From contig CM075851.1 in the NCBI GenBank assembly GCA_037975125.1, positions 77,925,063 to 77,989,062 on the forward strand: DNA of 64,000 nt. Reading direction: 5' to 3'. The number at the start of each line of letters is the position of its first letter. The first letter of the stretch is position 1. The DNA is from Latrodectus hesperus. Lineage: Eukaryota; Arthropoda; Arachnida; Araneae; Theridiidae. Below the pieces are notes generated by a model, which searched no databases, was not told the DNA's origin, and was given only the letters and a program-made list of their open reading frames with translations. Below, one piece after another: positions 1 to 12,199 of the stretch. Position numbers and translations under genes: made by a program.

Positions 1-3000
1 ATTGAATTAAATAATATTAAAATAGTATTCATATTATAAAAGGATGATTGCCAAATAATGAAATAACATTCAGATAGTATATATAAATAGTTTTTATCTC
101 TCTCACATTTCTGTTAATAATGGAAATAAACTGTATTCAGTTTCAAGTTAAGTAAAAATCTGTTGAGTGTATATCATTCGTGTGAAATTATCTTGATATT
201 ATATATATATATATATAATGCACAAAATTTTAGAGAAAAATTATTCCATTATAAAACATGATATTAAGATACAACATATTTTATTTTGTCAGAAGTTACA
301 TATGTCCATACTACAGAAATGATCCTTTTTATTCATTTTGATGAATTACTGAAAACATTTGAATAATATGAAATAATTGCTATCACTTCAATACATGCGA
401 AGTTAAAAAACATAACATAACATACTCTATGATACATTGTTTTTATTTTATTTTATACAAGTTATGTGCTTATTAAATAAATTACAACTTGTGCCATAAT
501 AGGAATATTGAATCAAAGTAATAAATATAAGAAATAAAAATTTGCAAAAATTAAATATTATATTAAAATGAAAATATATTCATAATATATGTGCTTGTTT
601 AACGTTTTATTTGAGAAATATTTCCTTGTAAATTGCAGTTTTATTATCTTAGAGTTTCAATAAGAGTAGTAAATCGCTATATATTAGTGGTAACTATTTT
701 TAAATTTGGTCGAATCAAAATTGAATTTTACAATTATTTCAAATTTTTTACTTTTTAATTATTATTTCTTAATTATGAATTTATAATTCTTTAGCAAGAA
801 ATTAACATGAGCATATATAAATCCTTCATGGGTTGTGTAAAAAAATGACATAAATCCTTGTTTTTCTATATAACCTGTATCAATAAGATAAATTATAATA
901 TTAATAAAAATAAATACAACTTAAGAAATAAAAAGCAGACCATAAAAAACCATCGTCAAATAATCCATGTGTCAATTTTTTTCTGTAAACGTTACAATTT
1001 TCTAAAAAAAAAAAAAAAAAAAAATTATCGCTTTCTTGTTAATTTTTATAAATTAAATGAAAGAAGTTGAATTAAAGAAAAATTCAAAAAACATTTTCTA
1101 TTATTAATTTTGTCGCATTTTTAATAATTGAGGACAAAAAACATTTTCTATTATTAATTTTGTCGCATTTTTAATAATTGAGGAGTAATTTTAAATCTTA
1201 ATTAATGTAAAAATAATTACAGTTACAATTAAGTCACTTTTTTGCCATCTCGAATTTTTCTATTTATTAGAAAATATTTTATTCAAACTTCACTCTATTT
1301 TTCTAATATTTGATATTCTGAACTTTTTTCCCTTTCTTAAAAATCAAATAACTATTTTTTCAATTGCTATCATTTTTAAACCATGGATTTATAAATTTCT
1401 GTGGAAACTGATTTCTAATCTGCAAATAATAATGGCTTCATTTTGCAGTGTTGTTCTATAACAACCAGATTACCTGTCATTTTACATGTATCCTGATAAC
1501 GAGAATTTCACACCAAATTTTCCGAGAAATCTCAAGGGTAAAAAAGAGGTAAAGATTAGTATACGCAGACGACAAAGACTGAGTTAAAATGGCGAAGAAA
1601 CGATGACAGAAACAGGTTGATGAAACAAGGAAGATGAAATGGAATCACGACTCAAGGTTAGAGCCAATATAAAAAAAGTTAATTATGTTAATGATCAGTT
1701 AGAAATGAAAAGAAACCTACAGAATGTAGTCCTTGAGTGGAATAGTAAATAATTTTTAATATCGGTTCAAATCTTCATGGAGTGCTTTAGCAATTAATCA
1801 GTTCGATACACAAGGAAACGAGATCTAAGCTTTACTTCTAAAACTGATATATGACTTATTAATGTTATCTTATACCTATTATATCTATTTATAGGAGTAA
1901 TCCTAGTATTTATTGCGCCTCTTCACACACACACATCCTTTCTTCCTCTAAACAACTTAATACTTATAAAAATTTGATTTTAGAAAAAAGGCTTTATTTG
2001 CACGTATTTCTAATTCGTAATTATTATTGCTTATACAGTGATTTTCATGAAGTTTTAAAAAAATTGTAATCATTCCAAGATTGGTTATTTTTTTTTAAAT
2101 ATAAATATTCAAATTTATATGCAAGATTAAGGATTTTCTGTAATTATAGAAACGAACAATGGAAAAATAATCAGTAAATTAACATTGAATTAAAGGTGTT
2201 TATTGGCGTTGGTCTGGTTTAAATCCTTAGAAACATTTATTATTTGTTAGAAATATTCAAATGAAGTTTAATACCTATTAAGATTGATGCCACTTTTCTA
2301 GTATCCAACACAAAATCTTATTGAATAAAAAGATAGAAAGCTAATGACAACAACGCATGAGTAAGTATGTATATAACGAAATAGACGATACAACATTTCA
2401 TTCATACCCTTGCATTTTCTGGAGGCAACATTTAATAAATCAGAACATGTCTGTCTAAATTGCGAACAGAGATATTCGCAAATTATGAACAAATAAAGAT
2501 GACAATTTGATTTCCTAGTTGAATGGTTTATTAATAATATTGACCACGCATTATAAAACGAATTGGACTATAAGAAGGTTATAGTTAATGTAACAGTTAG
2601 TATTGTTAACACAGCCAGGCCGAGGTGGCGTGGTTGAGTGAGGCATCATTCTCATTATTGGAAGGCAAACTCCATACTGCTTTCTAAATAACTGGCGTGG
2701 CGCATTGAGATAGGTCATTTTGGAAATGTTTTCCAAGTTAAATAATACCTATGAGATGTCAAGTCAAGTCTTGATGATCTTCTGCTTGGTACTTGCTTCC
2801 AAATTGCGAAGGCGTAACCATCTTTCCTCAGCAGCTTCCACCAAACTAGTAAAGCCTATCTTTAGGTAGAGGGAAATATGCTGGTACTCACAGTTCCAAA
2901 AGCAGTTATAAAGCAAAAAGCAATATCACAACACAGTTACATAGCAAAAAGAAAGTGGTTATTTGTTGAGTTATAGATTGATCTAGAAGATAAGAAGGGA

Positions 3001-3544
3001 TCTGAAGATTTTTTCATGTAATTTCTATATTATGTTCATCTGACAAGCTGATATGCGAATTTATAAACTCTGCCTTAAGCTATTCCTACATTATTCTCGG
3101 TTATATAATTGGCGATAAACTAAACATTTTTACAACGGGAAGAATAATTACAAATAAGTCGCTTTAGAATTATTTTAAGAATTGAAGTTTAATATGATTT
3201 CTACTGGATCTAGTGTTTCTCACCGATATTAATGGATATGTTTGGCGAATAGATATAAACTGTTTTTGGTCAGTGATAGGCAATCCAAGGCTTGCGAGCC
3301 GCACGTAGCTCTTTGTTCCTCGGCTACGGCTCTTTAAAGTGCTCCGTCCAGGCACGGAATATTACTTATTATTTTGCCTTGTAAGAGACGAGTACGCATT
3401 TTTGAAACGCAAGACTATAAAGAAGGGGCATATTATAGAAAGCAAAATTAGCACAGAGTCTAAACAAATGGTGCGAAATTTTTTGAAATTATTCCTTTAA
3501 AAATTTCGATGATTTCAATAAATGGAAGATCTTAAATTTGCCTC
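1..3544. other. Intergenic, AT-rich
   Basis: Apart from the tandem duplication at 1085-1184 and an (A)n run at ~1004-1024, I see only short chance frames. A weak tRNA-like GGTGGCGTGGTTGAG occurs at ~2622, and a mildly GC-richer patch at 3290-3355 leads into the hAT relic. Confidence 0.6.
1085..1184. repeat. Perfect 50-bp tandem duplication
   Basis: Bases 1085-1134 and 1135-1184 are identical head-to-tail copies of a 50-bp unit beginning CAAAAAACATTTTC. Perfect identity in AT-rich intergenic DNA suggests a recent slippage or unequal-exchange event. Confidence 0.9.
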
Positions 3545-4890
3545 TAGATAATCAATAGCAGTTGACGAGTATTGTTATTTAAATGATACAACGCAAGTTC
3601 CTCTTTTTGTGTGATTTATTTCTACCACAGGCCCTAAAAAGGAACTTTTAGGATTAATGCCACTCAAAGGACAAAGTTGATATACCAAATATTGTCATTG
3701 AGTGCTTCAAAAAACATCAAATTCTATTGGAAAATTTTTTTCAATTTTAACAGATGGAGTGAAGAAGACGACAAGTGCAAAAAATGGGTTTATTGTTATT
3801 TTGAAAGAAAAAAATGATCACGAGATACTTACTTACCAGTGTATTATTTACCAAAAAGCACCATGTGCGTAGACATTTCTAGAAAAATTTTTGCAAAGTA
3901 ATAGAATTAGTGGTTTATATTATTAACTCAATTGTAGCTAAATCTCTGTTACTTCGCCAATTTAAAGAATTTCTAATCGAGCTAGAATGTGAATATGCAG
4001 ATCTGCTGCTGCATAGCAAGATTCGTTTTTTATAGAGAGGAAACGTTCTAAAATGTTTCCTTCACTGTTTATTGAAATTAAAGCATTTCTTCTTGAGAAG
4101 AATGCTTACAAGGCAGAGTTAACGAATGATTTGCGGATTCAGAAATTTTCTTTTATGGTGGATGTTACTTTCACATCTAAATCAGTTTAATCGTAAATTG
4201 CAATGAAAAGGAAACACAATTTTTTCGATGTTAGAAGAAGTAATTTCATTCGAAAACAAATATTCGCCTTTTGCAGAAAATTTTGAGAGAAATCTCAATT
4301 CACTTTTTCCATGCCTATTAAAATATTGTAGAAAAAGTAAGTTTTGCTATTGACATTTGTTATTTCAAACCAACATTAATAAATATGAAAGACGCTTTTC
4401 TCGGCAGGTTTAAAGACTTCAGAAACAGCAAAGCGACGCTACCTTTTGTAATAAAACCTTTGAATGTCACGGTAACAGTGCTTCATTTTTTCAACCTTTA
4501 ATGTTGATTTTGATAGTTTTGAAGTAGAGTTGCTTGATTTAAAAAATAAAGAATTATGGAACTCACATTTCGAACGTCCTTGTTCGGATTTAGAGCTAGT
4601 GGAGAAAAATAAATGTGAACTAAGTTTACAACACAAGTGATCCGCGTTAAAAGATCTAATGAGGAAAGATATGTTGATTTTTAACACTTGCAATAATATT
4701 CCTGACTCGTATTATCAATTTAAGAAACTAGCTTTGGCTATTCTTTCCTTATTTGGATCTACATATCCATCTTAACTATCATTTTGAAGCAAGAAGAATA
4801 TCATGAATAAATTAAAAAAAAATCGGCTTATCTATGAGAACTTAGAATCGTGCTTCAAATAAAAAACCACATCATACAAACCTGACATAC
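3545..4890 (+). pseudogene. hAT-superfamily transposase relic (ZBED/GTF2IRD2-like)
   Basis: The relic reads in pieces on the plus strand: QVPLFV then FISTTGPKKELLGLMPLKGQ (~3597-3672), ILTDGVKKTTSAKNGFIVIL and HEILTYQCIIYQKAPCA (~3750-3870), EIKAFLLEKNAYKAELTND (~4075-4130), DSFEVELLDLKNKELWNSHF (~4511-4570), then the hATC dimerisation region SALKDLMRKD..IFNTCNNIPDSYYQFKKLALAILSLFGSTYPS (~4641-4774, with one stop just before), and TTSYKPDI-like residues at ~4865-4885. This order matches hAT transposases of the kind domesticated as GTF2I-repeat/ZBED proteins. Numerous stops and frameshifts mean it is long dead. No inverted repeats or 8-bp target duplication were identified. Confidence 0.75.
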
Positions 4891-5243
4891 ACTTACTTTA
4901 CAAGGAAATATAAGGCCGATGTTCACATTAGTGGAGTATTTGTAATTAATTTTTATATATAAGAATACCTTTTACATTATTTACTAGTGATACTTTTAAA
5001 TAATTGTTATCTTTATATAAGTATTATACCAAATTTTATTTAATTTACTATTAGTAAAACTAAAACCTATTTAGCAAAATCAAGCTTGAGATTGTAATTT
5101 TAAGAAAAATTAATTTTGTAACAATGCCTTCTACTAAAGCAAAGCTTTTGTTAAAAAATGGACTTTTGAATAAATTTTAGTAAATTATCTAAATTTGTGG
5201 CCCTTTTGAATGACAAAATTTCCGACCATTGTTTTAGGTTACA

Positions 5244-5433
<190 letters not shown>

Positions 5434-6404
5434 TTTTTATATGTAACCTTTTGAAAAAATATGGAATTTTAAAGGGTTTATTTGCAGGATAAAACTTTTT
5501 ACACGAAAAGTGATTTCGTACATTCAATTATTTTTTCTGCTCTATTTATTCATTTTTAGGTATCTCTATTTTGTTTTTACAGCTGAAAAAAAGAAATATA
5601 AAAAATTAAATACGTATCAAACTTTAAAGTTAAATATTTCTTAAAAAAATTAAATTATTTTGACGAATAAATAGTTATAAATAAAACGGATTAATATATG
5701 TAATGAAGTCAAACATTCTTTTCCAGCTCATGAATATCCGTATTTGTTTGAATTAATAAACAAAAATTATTTCTTGCTTCATCTCATCTAGTTTTGTGGG
5801 CATATTAGAGAAAAAAAAAGTAGCATTTCGTACTTAAAAAAAGATTACAAGCCAGAGGTAATTTGAAGCAGATTTAAAAACAATGTAGGTTGGAAGAAAA
5901 AAGAGTATTACTTCTTCATCCGATGTGAGACTAATGTTTTTGAATGACATAGTTAAGCTTACTAAATAATTGAATAAAATATTTTTCTCATTTCTCACAA
6001 TATCTTAAATATATAGATATAAATTTATAAAATATGTTTCACTGATTAAAGAAAATATTGCATATAATAAATAAACTTTTAGATATAATACAACTACCTT
6101 AATATTTATATATTATCTGATTACATTTTTGCCAATTCAAAATCATGAAGCTCAAATAAAAGCTTCAACCATTAATGCTGATTAATATGATTGTTATGTT
6201 TGCATCCTTATTAAGATGATTCTTAATGACTAACATCTGATAAATTATTTATTATTAATGGCTATAACTGATAAATTATTTTTAATAATCCCTAAGGTTC
6301 ATAAATCTCATTAAATATTTAGGTTTTATTTACTTATTTAAACTTGTTTCATTTACTTGGGGAAATAAAAATACATAAATGCATAAAATGGATTGAATAT
6401 TTTT

Positions 6405-6560
6405 GTAGATGTTATAGCCTAGTGATAAAAAGCATGGCTTTTGATTTTCGATTCGATACCAAATCCAGCTTAAACAGCTATATCATTCAATGGTACGTTT
6501 GTGGATGTTTGAAAAGCTCTGGCGTCAACTACCTTAATGTGGTTCAAAAATACGAACTTC
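6405..6560 (+). repeat. tRNA-derived SINE fragment
   Basis: TAGCCTAGTGATAAAAAGC (~6414) matches a tRNA A-box and CGATTCGATACC (6449-6460) a B-box, spaced as in a tRNA. A SINE body-like stretch follows to about 6560. It happens to be covered by a chance 93-codon frame, which I do not consider coding. Confidence 0.55.
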
Positions 6561-7479
6561 ATTTGGCGAAAAAAAAGCAGATGGGAACATATCACATTAA
6601 TCTAATTATTTGTTTACCTGTTTAAATATAGGGACAAGTATTTTATTGGGTGTTGCTAGCTGATGAAATAATTAATCAATAAGATTAATTAAAAGGCTGA
6701 CATCATTCTGTTAAAGATACAGAATGTCAGTTTTTTTTTGTAGGTGGAATAGATATTTAGTCACTCTATTTCGAGTATCAATATTATTTGCTTCTTATAT
6801 ATTTAACTGAGTAGTAATGCATTTGAATTTTTATAGACAGTTATATTCAGACTTAAAAGTAAAAACACATTTATGGAAAGCTTAGATATAACTAAGGTGA
6901 GGGTAAAATTTAAAGATTGAAAATCTCTCAATTAAATTTTGATCAATTTTCATGCACCAGATGAGACAAATAATGCAGATAATTAAAACAGCTTTTTTAA
7001 ATAAATTTTAATACTTGTAAAGTTAATTGACAATTGCATAAAACAATATGATATATTTCATTCATTAACTTGTGTATAATTTCTCTGAAACAATTAATTT
7101 TAGAGATTTAATAAAACCTTATTTATAGATATATATAATTTACGAATATGTATATATATATGTATGTGTGTGTGTGTGTTTAAAATAATTAAAGGTATGA
7201 GTAAAGAAGAAAAAAAACTATCATGTGACAGTTATGCTAGGCCATAAAATGTATAGTACATCTCTTACAAAACGGAGGACTTAGAAGTGAAATAAAAAAA
7301 ATATCTAGGTATTTTAATTCTTTGAAATGATGGAAGAAACTGGAAAATAAATTTATAACCAAAAATTTAACTAAGCGTAAATAACAAACAAAAATAATTG
7401 TTGAAAACAAAATAAATTGCTTAATATGGGATTCAGATCTCCTCTGACAACTAAAATTGTAACTGTCTATATTGCATGG

Positions 7480-7800
7480 ACATGATGAGATTATCACAGT
7501 AACGGATTTTCTTAGTGATTTCTGAAAAAGCTCAATCGCATTTTGGTCAGGTAAGCAAGCTGGCCATCCCATGAGCTGAATTCTTTCTTCTTCAAGCATA
7601 TTCTCTCAAGTCTGGTATTTACATACATTGCAAGAAAGAAATTATCAATAATTGTTGCGTATGATATTGTGTGATCATATCGTCTGTATGTTTTGTAGTT
7701 TACTAACTTTCCATTCTGAATAATAAGTAAGTCCATGGATTCATCATTTCAATTTATAGCTTCAATCTTTCAGCATATTGTGGTTAGTTTCAAACGGATC
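7480..7800 (-). pseudogene. Tc1-like transposase C-terminal fragment
   Basis: On the minus strand, pieces read MDLLIIQNGK, YATIIDNFFLAMYVNTRLER and, after a frameshift, EERIQLMGWPACLPDQNAIE. These follow the Tc1 order of a beta-strand segment, the second catalytic Asp motif (usually DNARPH, here VNTRLE with Asp replaced by Val) and the third motif (usually SPDLNPIE). Upstream parts are not recognisable and there are no inverted repeats nearby. It is a short dead remnant. Confidence 0.65.
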
Positions 7801-9239
7801 TTAGGATATTTCTATTTATTCTATCTCTCCATACCAAAGTGCATCTGGATACTGCACAAACTGAATCAATACTAGTCAATAAACAGAACTTAGACTCAAT
7901 TAATTTATATTTATTCCTGAAGTTCAGTAATCTACTTTTTTCAATTAGAATATTATCTTGAAATGAACAGAAAGTATTACATTGGCCAACAAGTATTCAC
8001 TCTACCTTGGGGAAGATGTTTGGGTTGAGACCTTTCATCTTGTTAGAATTAATATTGTCTTTGCAGAAGATAAGCTTTGCTTGCACTGTCCAAAATATAC
8101 TGATATATCGGAAAATATATTTATCATCATTTGCATATGGACACCTTTGTTCTGATCACATCTAACACCCATTTCTTCGTGAAATTGATTATTGAATTTT
8201 TATCATTAAAAGAATACCAGCTGTCTTTTTCTTGTCGTGTTTGTTTGGATTTCCTCACAGTATGTTAAGTTATGAATTTCAAAAAATTATGCTGTCTTGA
8301 CATTTTCAAGTTTGCTTTTATCATAACATAGGCTATAATGAAATTATAAAACTTAAAAAGTGAAAAGAGGAAGATCCTGTGAAGTTACGATTTCTGTATT
8401 TCATGTCTTTTAATGTCATGAAAGTTTATTTAGTTTTAGTTAATTTTCTTTTTTTTCTATGCTTAAAAAATCACACATGTTTTTGACATTAATAATTCAC
8501 ATAAATACTTACGATATTATTCAAAGCATGTGCTCCTTTAATAGTTTACTTACTCAACTCTTATCATTTATTTTCAGCTAGAGGTAGATAGGCTATCATA
8601 TCTTCTTTGATAACTAATTTTCTAACTGGTCAGTTTATTTTGGTATAAATTAATTTAGCCTAATTAAAAAATATAATATATTACGCGATAATTTCACTTG
8701 CCATGCTACTACATTATCGTATGAATAGAATAATTTTCATCTTTTTATTTTCTAAGTATATTCATTTTATGAGTTTAATGATTTCTATGTCAGACAAAAT
8801 AGACTATAAAAAATCTTTAATGTTTGAACCACATAACAGTGACTGATGGAGACTCAAGTGATTACGATTGTTTTAGGGCCTATAGCTTTGGGACAGGTTA
8901 ACTATTTTTTGGATTGTTTAATTAAAAATCGAAATGATGTTTACGTAAATTATATTAACCACTTTATACCGAAATCATTTTTAACAAGAATTTATTTAAC
9001 AAGACTTTATTAATTTTCTTATGTAAATGTTCTATGCATTGAACAAGGACTTAAATTTGAATTGCGTCTATATCAAAATTAATATAGAAATGAATATTTT
9101 TTAATTAAGTAATCTTTTTACATAACTTGGCAAATAACGTTGACATAGATTCCTGATCAATAGGAACTACATCTAAAGAAATTTAGTTACAAATTGTAAG
9201 AAATCCAGATACATAAGCCTTACTTTACATTCAGCTTAA

Positions 9240-9740
9240 AAAAATTATTCCCTTCGTTCACGATCCATGTTCCCCTCGATTGCAAAATATTCAGGTGCGT
9301 GGGTGTCAATCAAAACCACGATTCAATTAACGGAACATGGCTAAAAAAATTCATATCAGTTGAATCTCGAGTAAGATTGTTTTGTTTTTTGTTCACTCTA
9401 GCGCGGAATTTGACACAGTGAGAGACAAGTGTCGTGACTGCCCGAATGCGACCCTCGGGGCCGCCCCAGTACTTCTTCCGGGCCGCCGTAACTGGAGAGT
9501 GAACATTCCAAAGGCGAAATCTTTAGAGCCACAGAGGGTAAAGCGTTGTAAAAGAAAATCAAGTTTTATGATTTTCCTATCAACCAGGAGAACATTACGT
9601 TCCGTTTGAACCGTTTTCGGATAAGGAAGCGTCAGGTTACTTTTCAAAATGTAGGACATTAAGGTTAGACTGTCGTGGTAATCGTGAGAAGAGATTTTAA
9701 CTTGTTGAATTCGATTCCGGAGTAGGTTTGAAGATTGGGA
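9240..9740. other. Unexplained GC-rich island
   Basis: This ~500-bp stretch is clearly richer in G+C than its surroundings, above all at 9405-9550 (CCCGAATGCGACCCTCGGGG, then GCCGCCCCAGTACTTC). Frames of 75 and 117 codons are open on opposite strands, as expected from composition. I recognise no domain, tRNA-like head or inverted repeats. It could be a repeat fragment, a first exon with its promoter, or a transferred fragment. Confidence 0.4.
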
Positions 9741-11489
9741 GTACAAAGGTGAATATTTTCAAGCGATACAAAAGAGATTTTCTCATTACAGATTCGAATT
9801 AAAAGTATAAGTGTTAATGATTGTGATTTTCTAATGAAATTTGATTTGATTTTCGTATGTAAATTTTTAAACATAGAACGTTTGTGCTTTTTAATTTAAA
9901 AGATTCTCAAAAAAGGTATAGGAACAAAAAGGTAAAGGAACAAAAATAATACTATTTTTGCTCTTATATTATTTAAATTCCTATATTATTTAAAATTTAT
10001 AAATGAAATATATTAATTACAAATGCAAAATTTCATTGCTTAATGAAACGAAATTTTTATTAGAAAAATATTGTTAAAATAATATTAGTGTAAATTTATT
10101 AACTGAATCTCATCTTAATTAATATCATTTAATTGAGTGTCAAATGAAAAACTATTTTATTATAAATAATTATTTTTTTAAATGATAATTTAAAGGAATG
10201 CTTAAGTTTATTTCTGTTCAACTTTCATTAAAATATATTAAAATATGTTTTTATAAAATTTTAAAAAAGTTATTTTTAAAAATTTTAAATTAAAGAATGT
10301 TAAATTGATTGATCAGATTTTAGATGTGAAATATCTTTGAGATGTTGATAAACAAATACTAAAAGTTTCAAAAATCAAGATTTCTCATACTATCTTTTCA
10401 AAGTTAATATTATAAATTATAAAACTTATTTTGATATATCTTCAAGACAAATAAAATAAAATTTACTTAAAAAAAAAAGCGTGACAAATATATACAGATA
10501 TATAGATATTTGAAATGAACTTTAATGTATCTAGCCATCAAATTCATGTATTTTATTTTGTCTCCCATAGAAAACTAATTTTTGCTTCTTAAGAGAAATT
10601 AGTTTTCGCTTAAGAAATTCATCAAGTAAAAACTTTTTTACGTGAAGTTAACAGACATACTGACATGTAAAATTGTTGATCTACTGTGCTACCAAGGCTT
10701 TATTTTTTTATGTCGAAAACTGAGCAAATTCAAGAATGAGACAGTAAAAAAGTGGATTTTACTTATTCAAAAGGAGATTCCTAATATTTAAAAGATAATA
10801 TTACTTTTTCCATGCAAAACCATTTTATTTATTCCAAGCTAAGAAACATTACAGATACATATTTATATAGCCTATCATCAACATTAACTATTCTTAATTC
10901 ATTTCCTTGGAACGTGGTACCATTTTATAACTGTGACTTAACACTATAGTTTTATAAAAGTATTTCAAAATATTGATTGCAACTACCGTTCACTAGGTGA
11001 AAAATATATGATGTGTACTTGTTTTCAGAGAATTGTATTTTGTGAGTTTATTCTATATGAGTAATTACATTCTTTTTCAAAAAGTACTTTGAAGAGTTTT
11101 TTTAAAATTAAATATATATAGTTCATGAATAGATGATGAAATGATAAAAATTTCGGGACCATAAAACTCAACAACGGAGCACAAAGATTTATTTAATGTT
11201 AAAGCCACTAGTAGATGAAACCACACTTCGAGGGGATGTGTGCTTCTTTATGTCTAAATAAGTATAAAAAAAGATTCCTATCATCCTGCAATTAGTGCTG
11301 CCATAATTTCATAATTTGTTTCTACATTTTGTGGTCTCCAGAATCTGGTGTCCTTATCAAAGTTCAAAGATTTTTATCTGGTAAATAATTTAATGTCCTT
11401 ACTAGGAAAGGAAAAGTATTAAACGTAAGGATGCAATTCATCGATATGCAAGCAATATGAATATGGCGTTAGGTTTCAAAAATTGACCT

Positions 11490-11790
11490 CAAGAATGACA
11501 TGCTCGAAATATAATGCCCTCGATAGCATTATATGTGCCAACATATCATTGTGCTGCATACATACATTGTGTCAAAGTTGTACGCAGAATAACATTAAAG
11601 GCGATCTGCTATCGTAGGCGACCATCACACCAATTAGAATGGCGATATAACTCCGCAAAACAAAGGCTGATTGAGACTGCTGTTATTGATCTCTTTAAAT
11701 ATGAATATAACATTCATCTGATCCAAGAACGAAGAGGGATTCACCAATTTGAGCTATGTGTTGCAAATGTCCTGACAGCCACGATAATCA
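11490..11790 (-). pseudogene. Tc1-like transposase middle fragment
   Basis: On the minus strand the sequence reads IGESLFVLGSDE, matching the first-Asp region of Tc1 transposases with the Asp changed to Gly. It is followed after stops by SQSAFVL and GVMVAYDSRSPLMLF, then a decayed stretch. The order agrees with the SDESRF to GVMVWGA..SRSPL block of the family. The open frame on the plus strand here is the shadow of this relic. Only about 300 bp are recognisable. Confidence 0.5.
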
Positions 11791-12199
11791 GCCAGGAACA
11801 ACAGCAAACTACTGCATTGAGGTTGAGTGGTTAAAGACATATATTTTAAAGGCAGAGAAATGAGTATAGACCTTTAACCAAATAACTTGAGATGGTCTAA
11901 ACACCCACTTGTGATATTTAAAAGCTGTAACATTATGAGCAGAATGAATGGAAGTTCTGGGCTAGAAAACAGTAATCCGATTTTGTGTCGCACTCGTGCA
12001 CCATGTATTACCACAATTTTTACTTCACCGATAAATTCCTTGCATCAACCATTACTGCATTCACCTATGGAAAAGCAGTTCCATACAGTGAAAATGACTG
12101 CCTATTGCAACGTTTATTCCATCTAATTTAAAACGTTTCTATTGTACCACCTCATTCAGCTGGTTATAATGCTCTCTAGAATGTAGCACATAATTTAGT

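Noticed and set aside
2605..2640. Possible tRNA-derived SINE head (GGTGGCGTGGTTGAG)
   Set aside because: No matching B-box or SINE body could be found downstream.
6690..6740. Stem-loop followed by a T-run resembling a bacterial terminator
   Set aside because: The window is eukaryotic; such stems before T-runs are expected by chance in AT-rich DNA.
9393..9746. 117-codon minus-strand frame
   Set aside because: It lies in a GC-rich island with an open frame on the other strand too; no domain or splice context supports it.
11514..11834. 106-codon plus-strand frame
   Set aside because: It is the antisense shadow of a minus-strand Tc1 relic (GVMV..DSRSPL reads on the minus strand).
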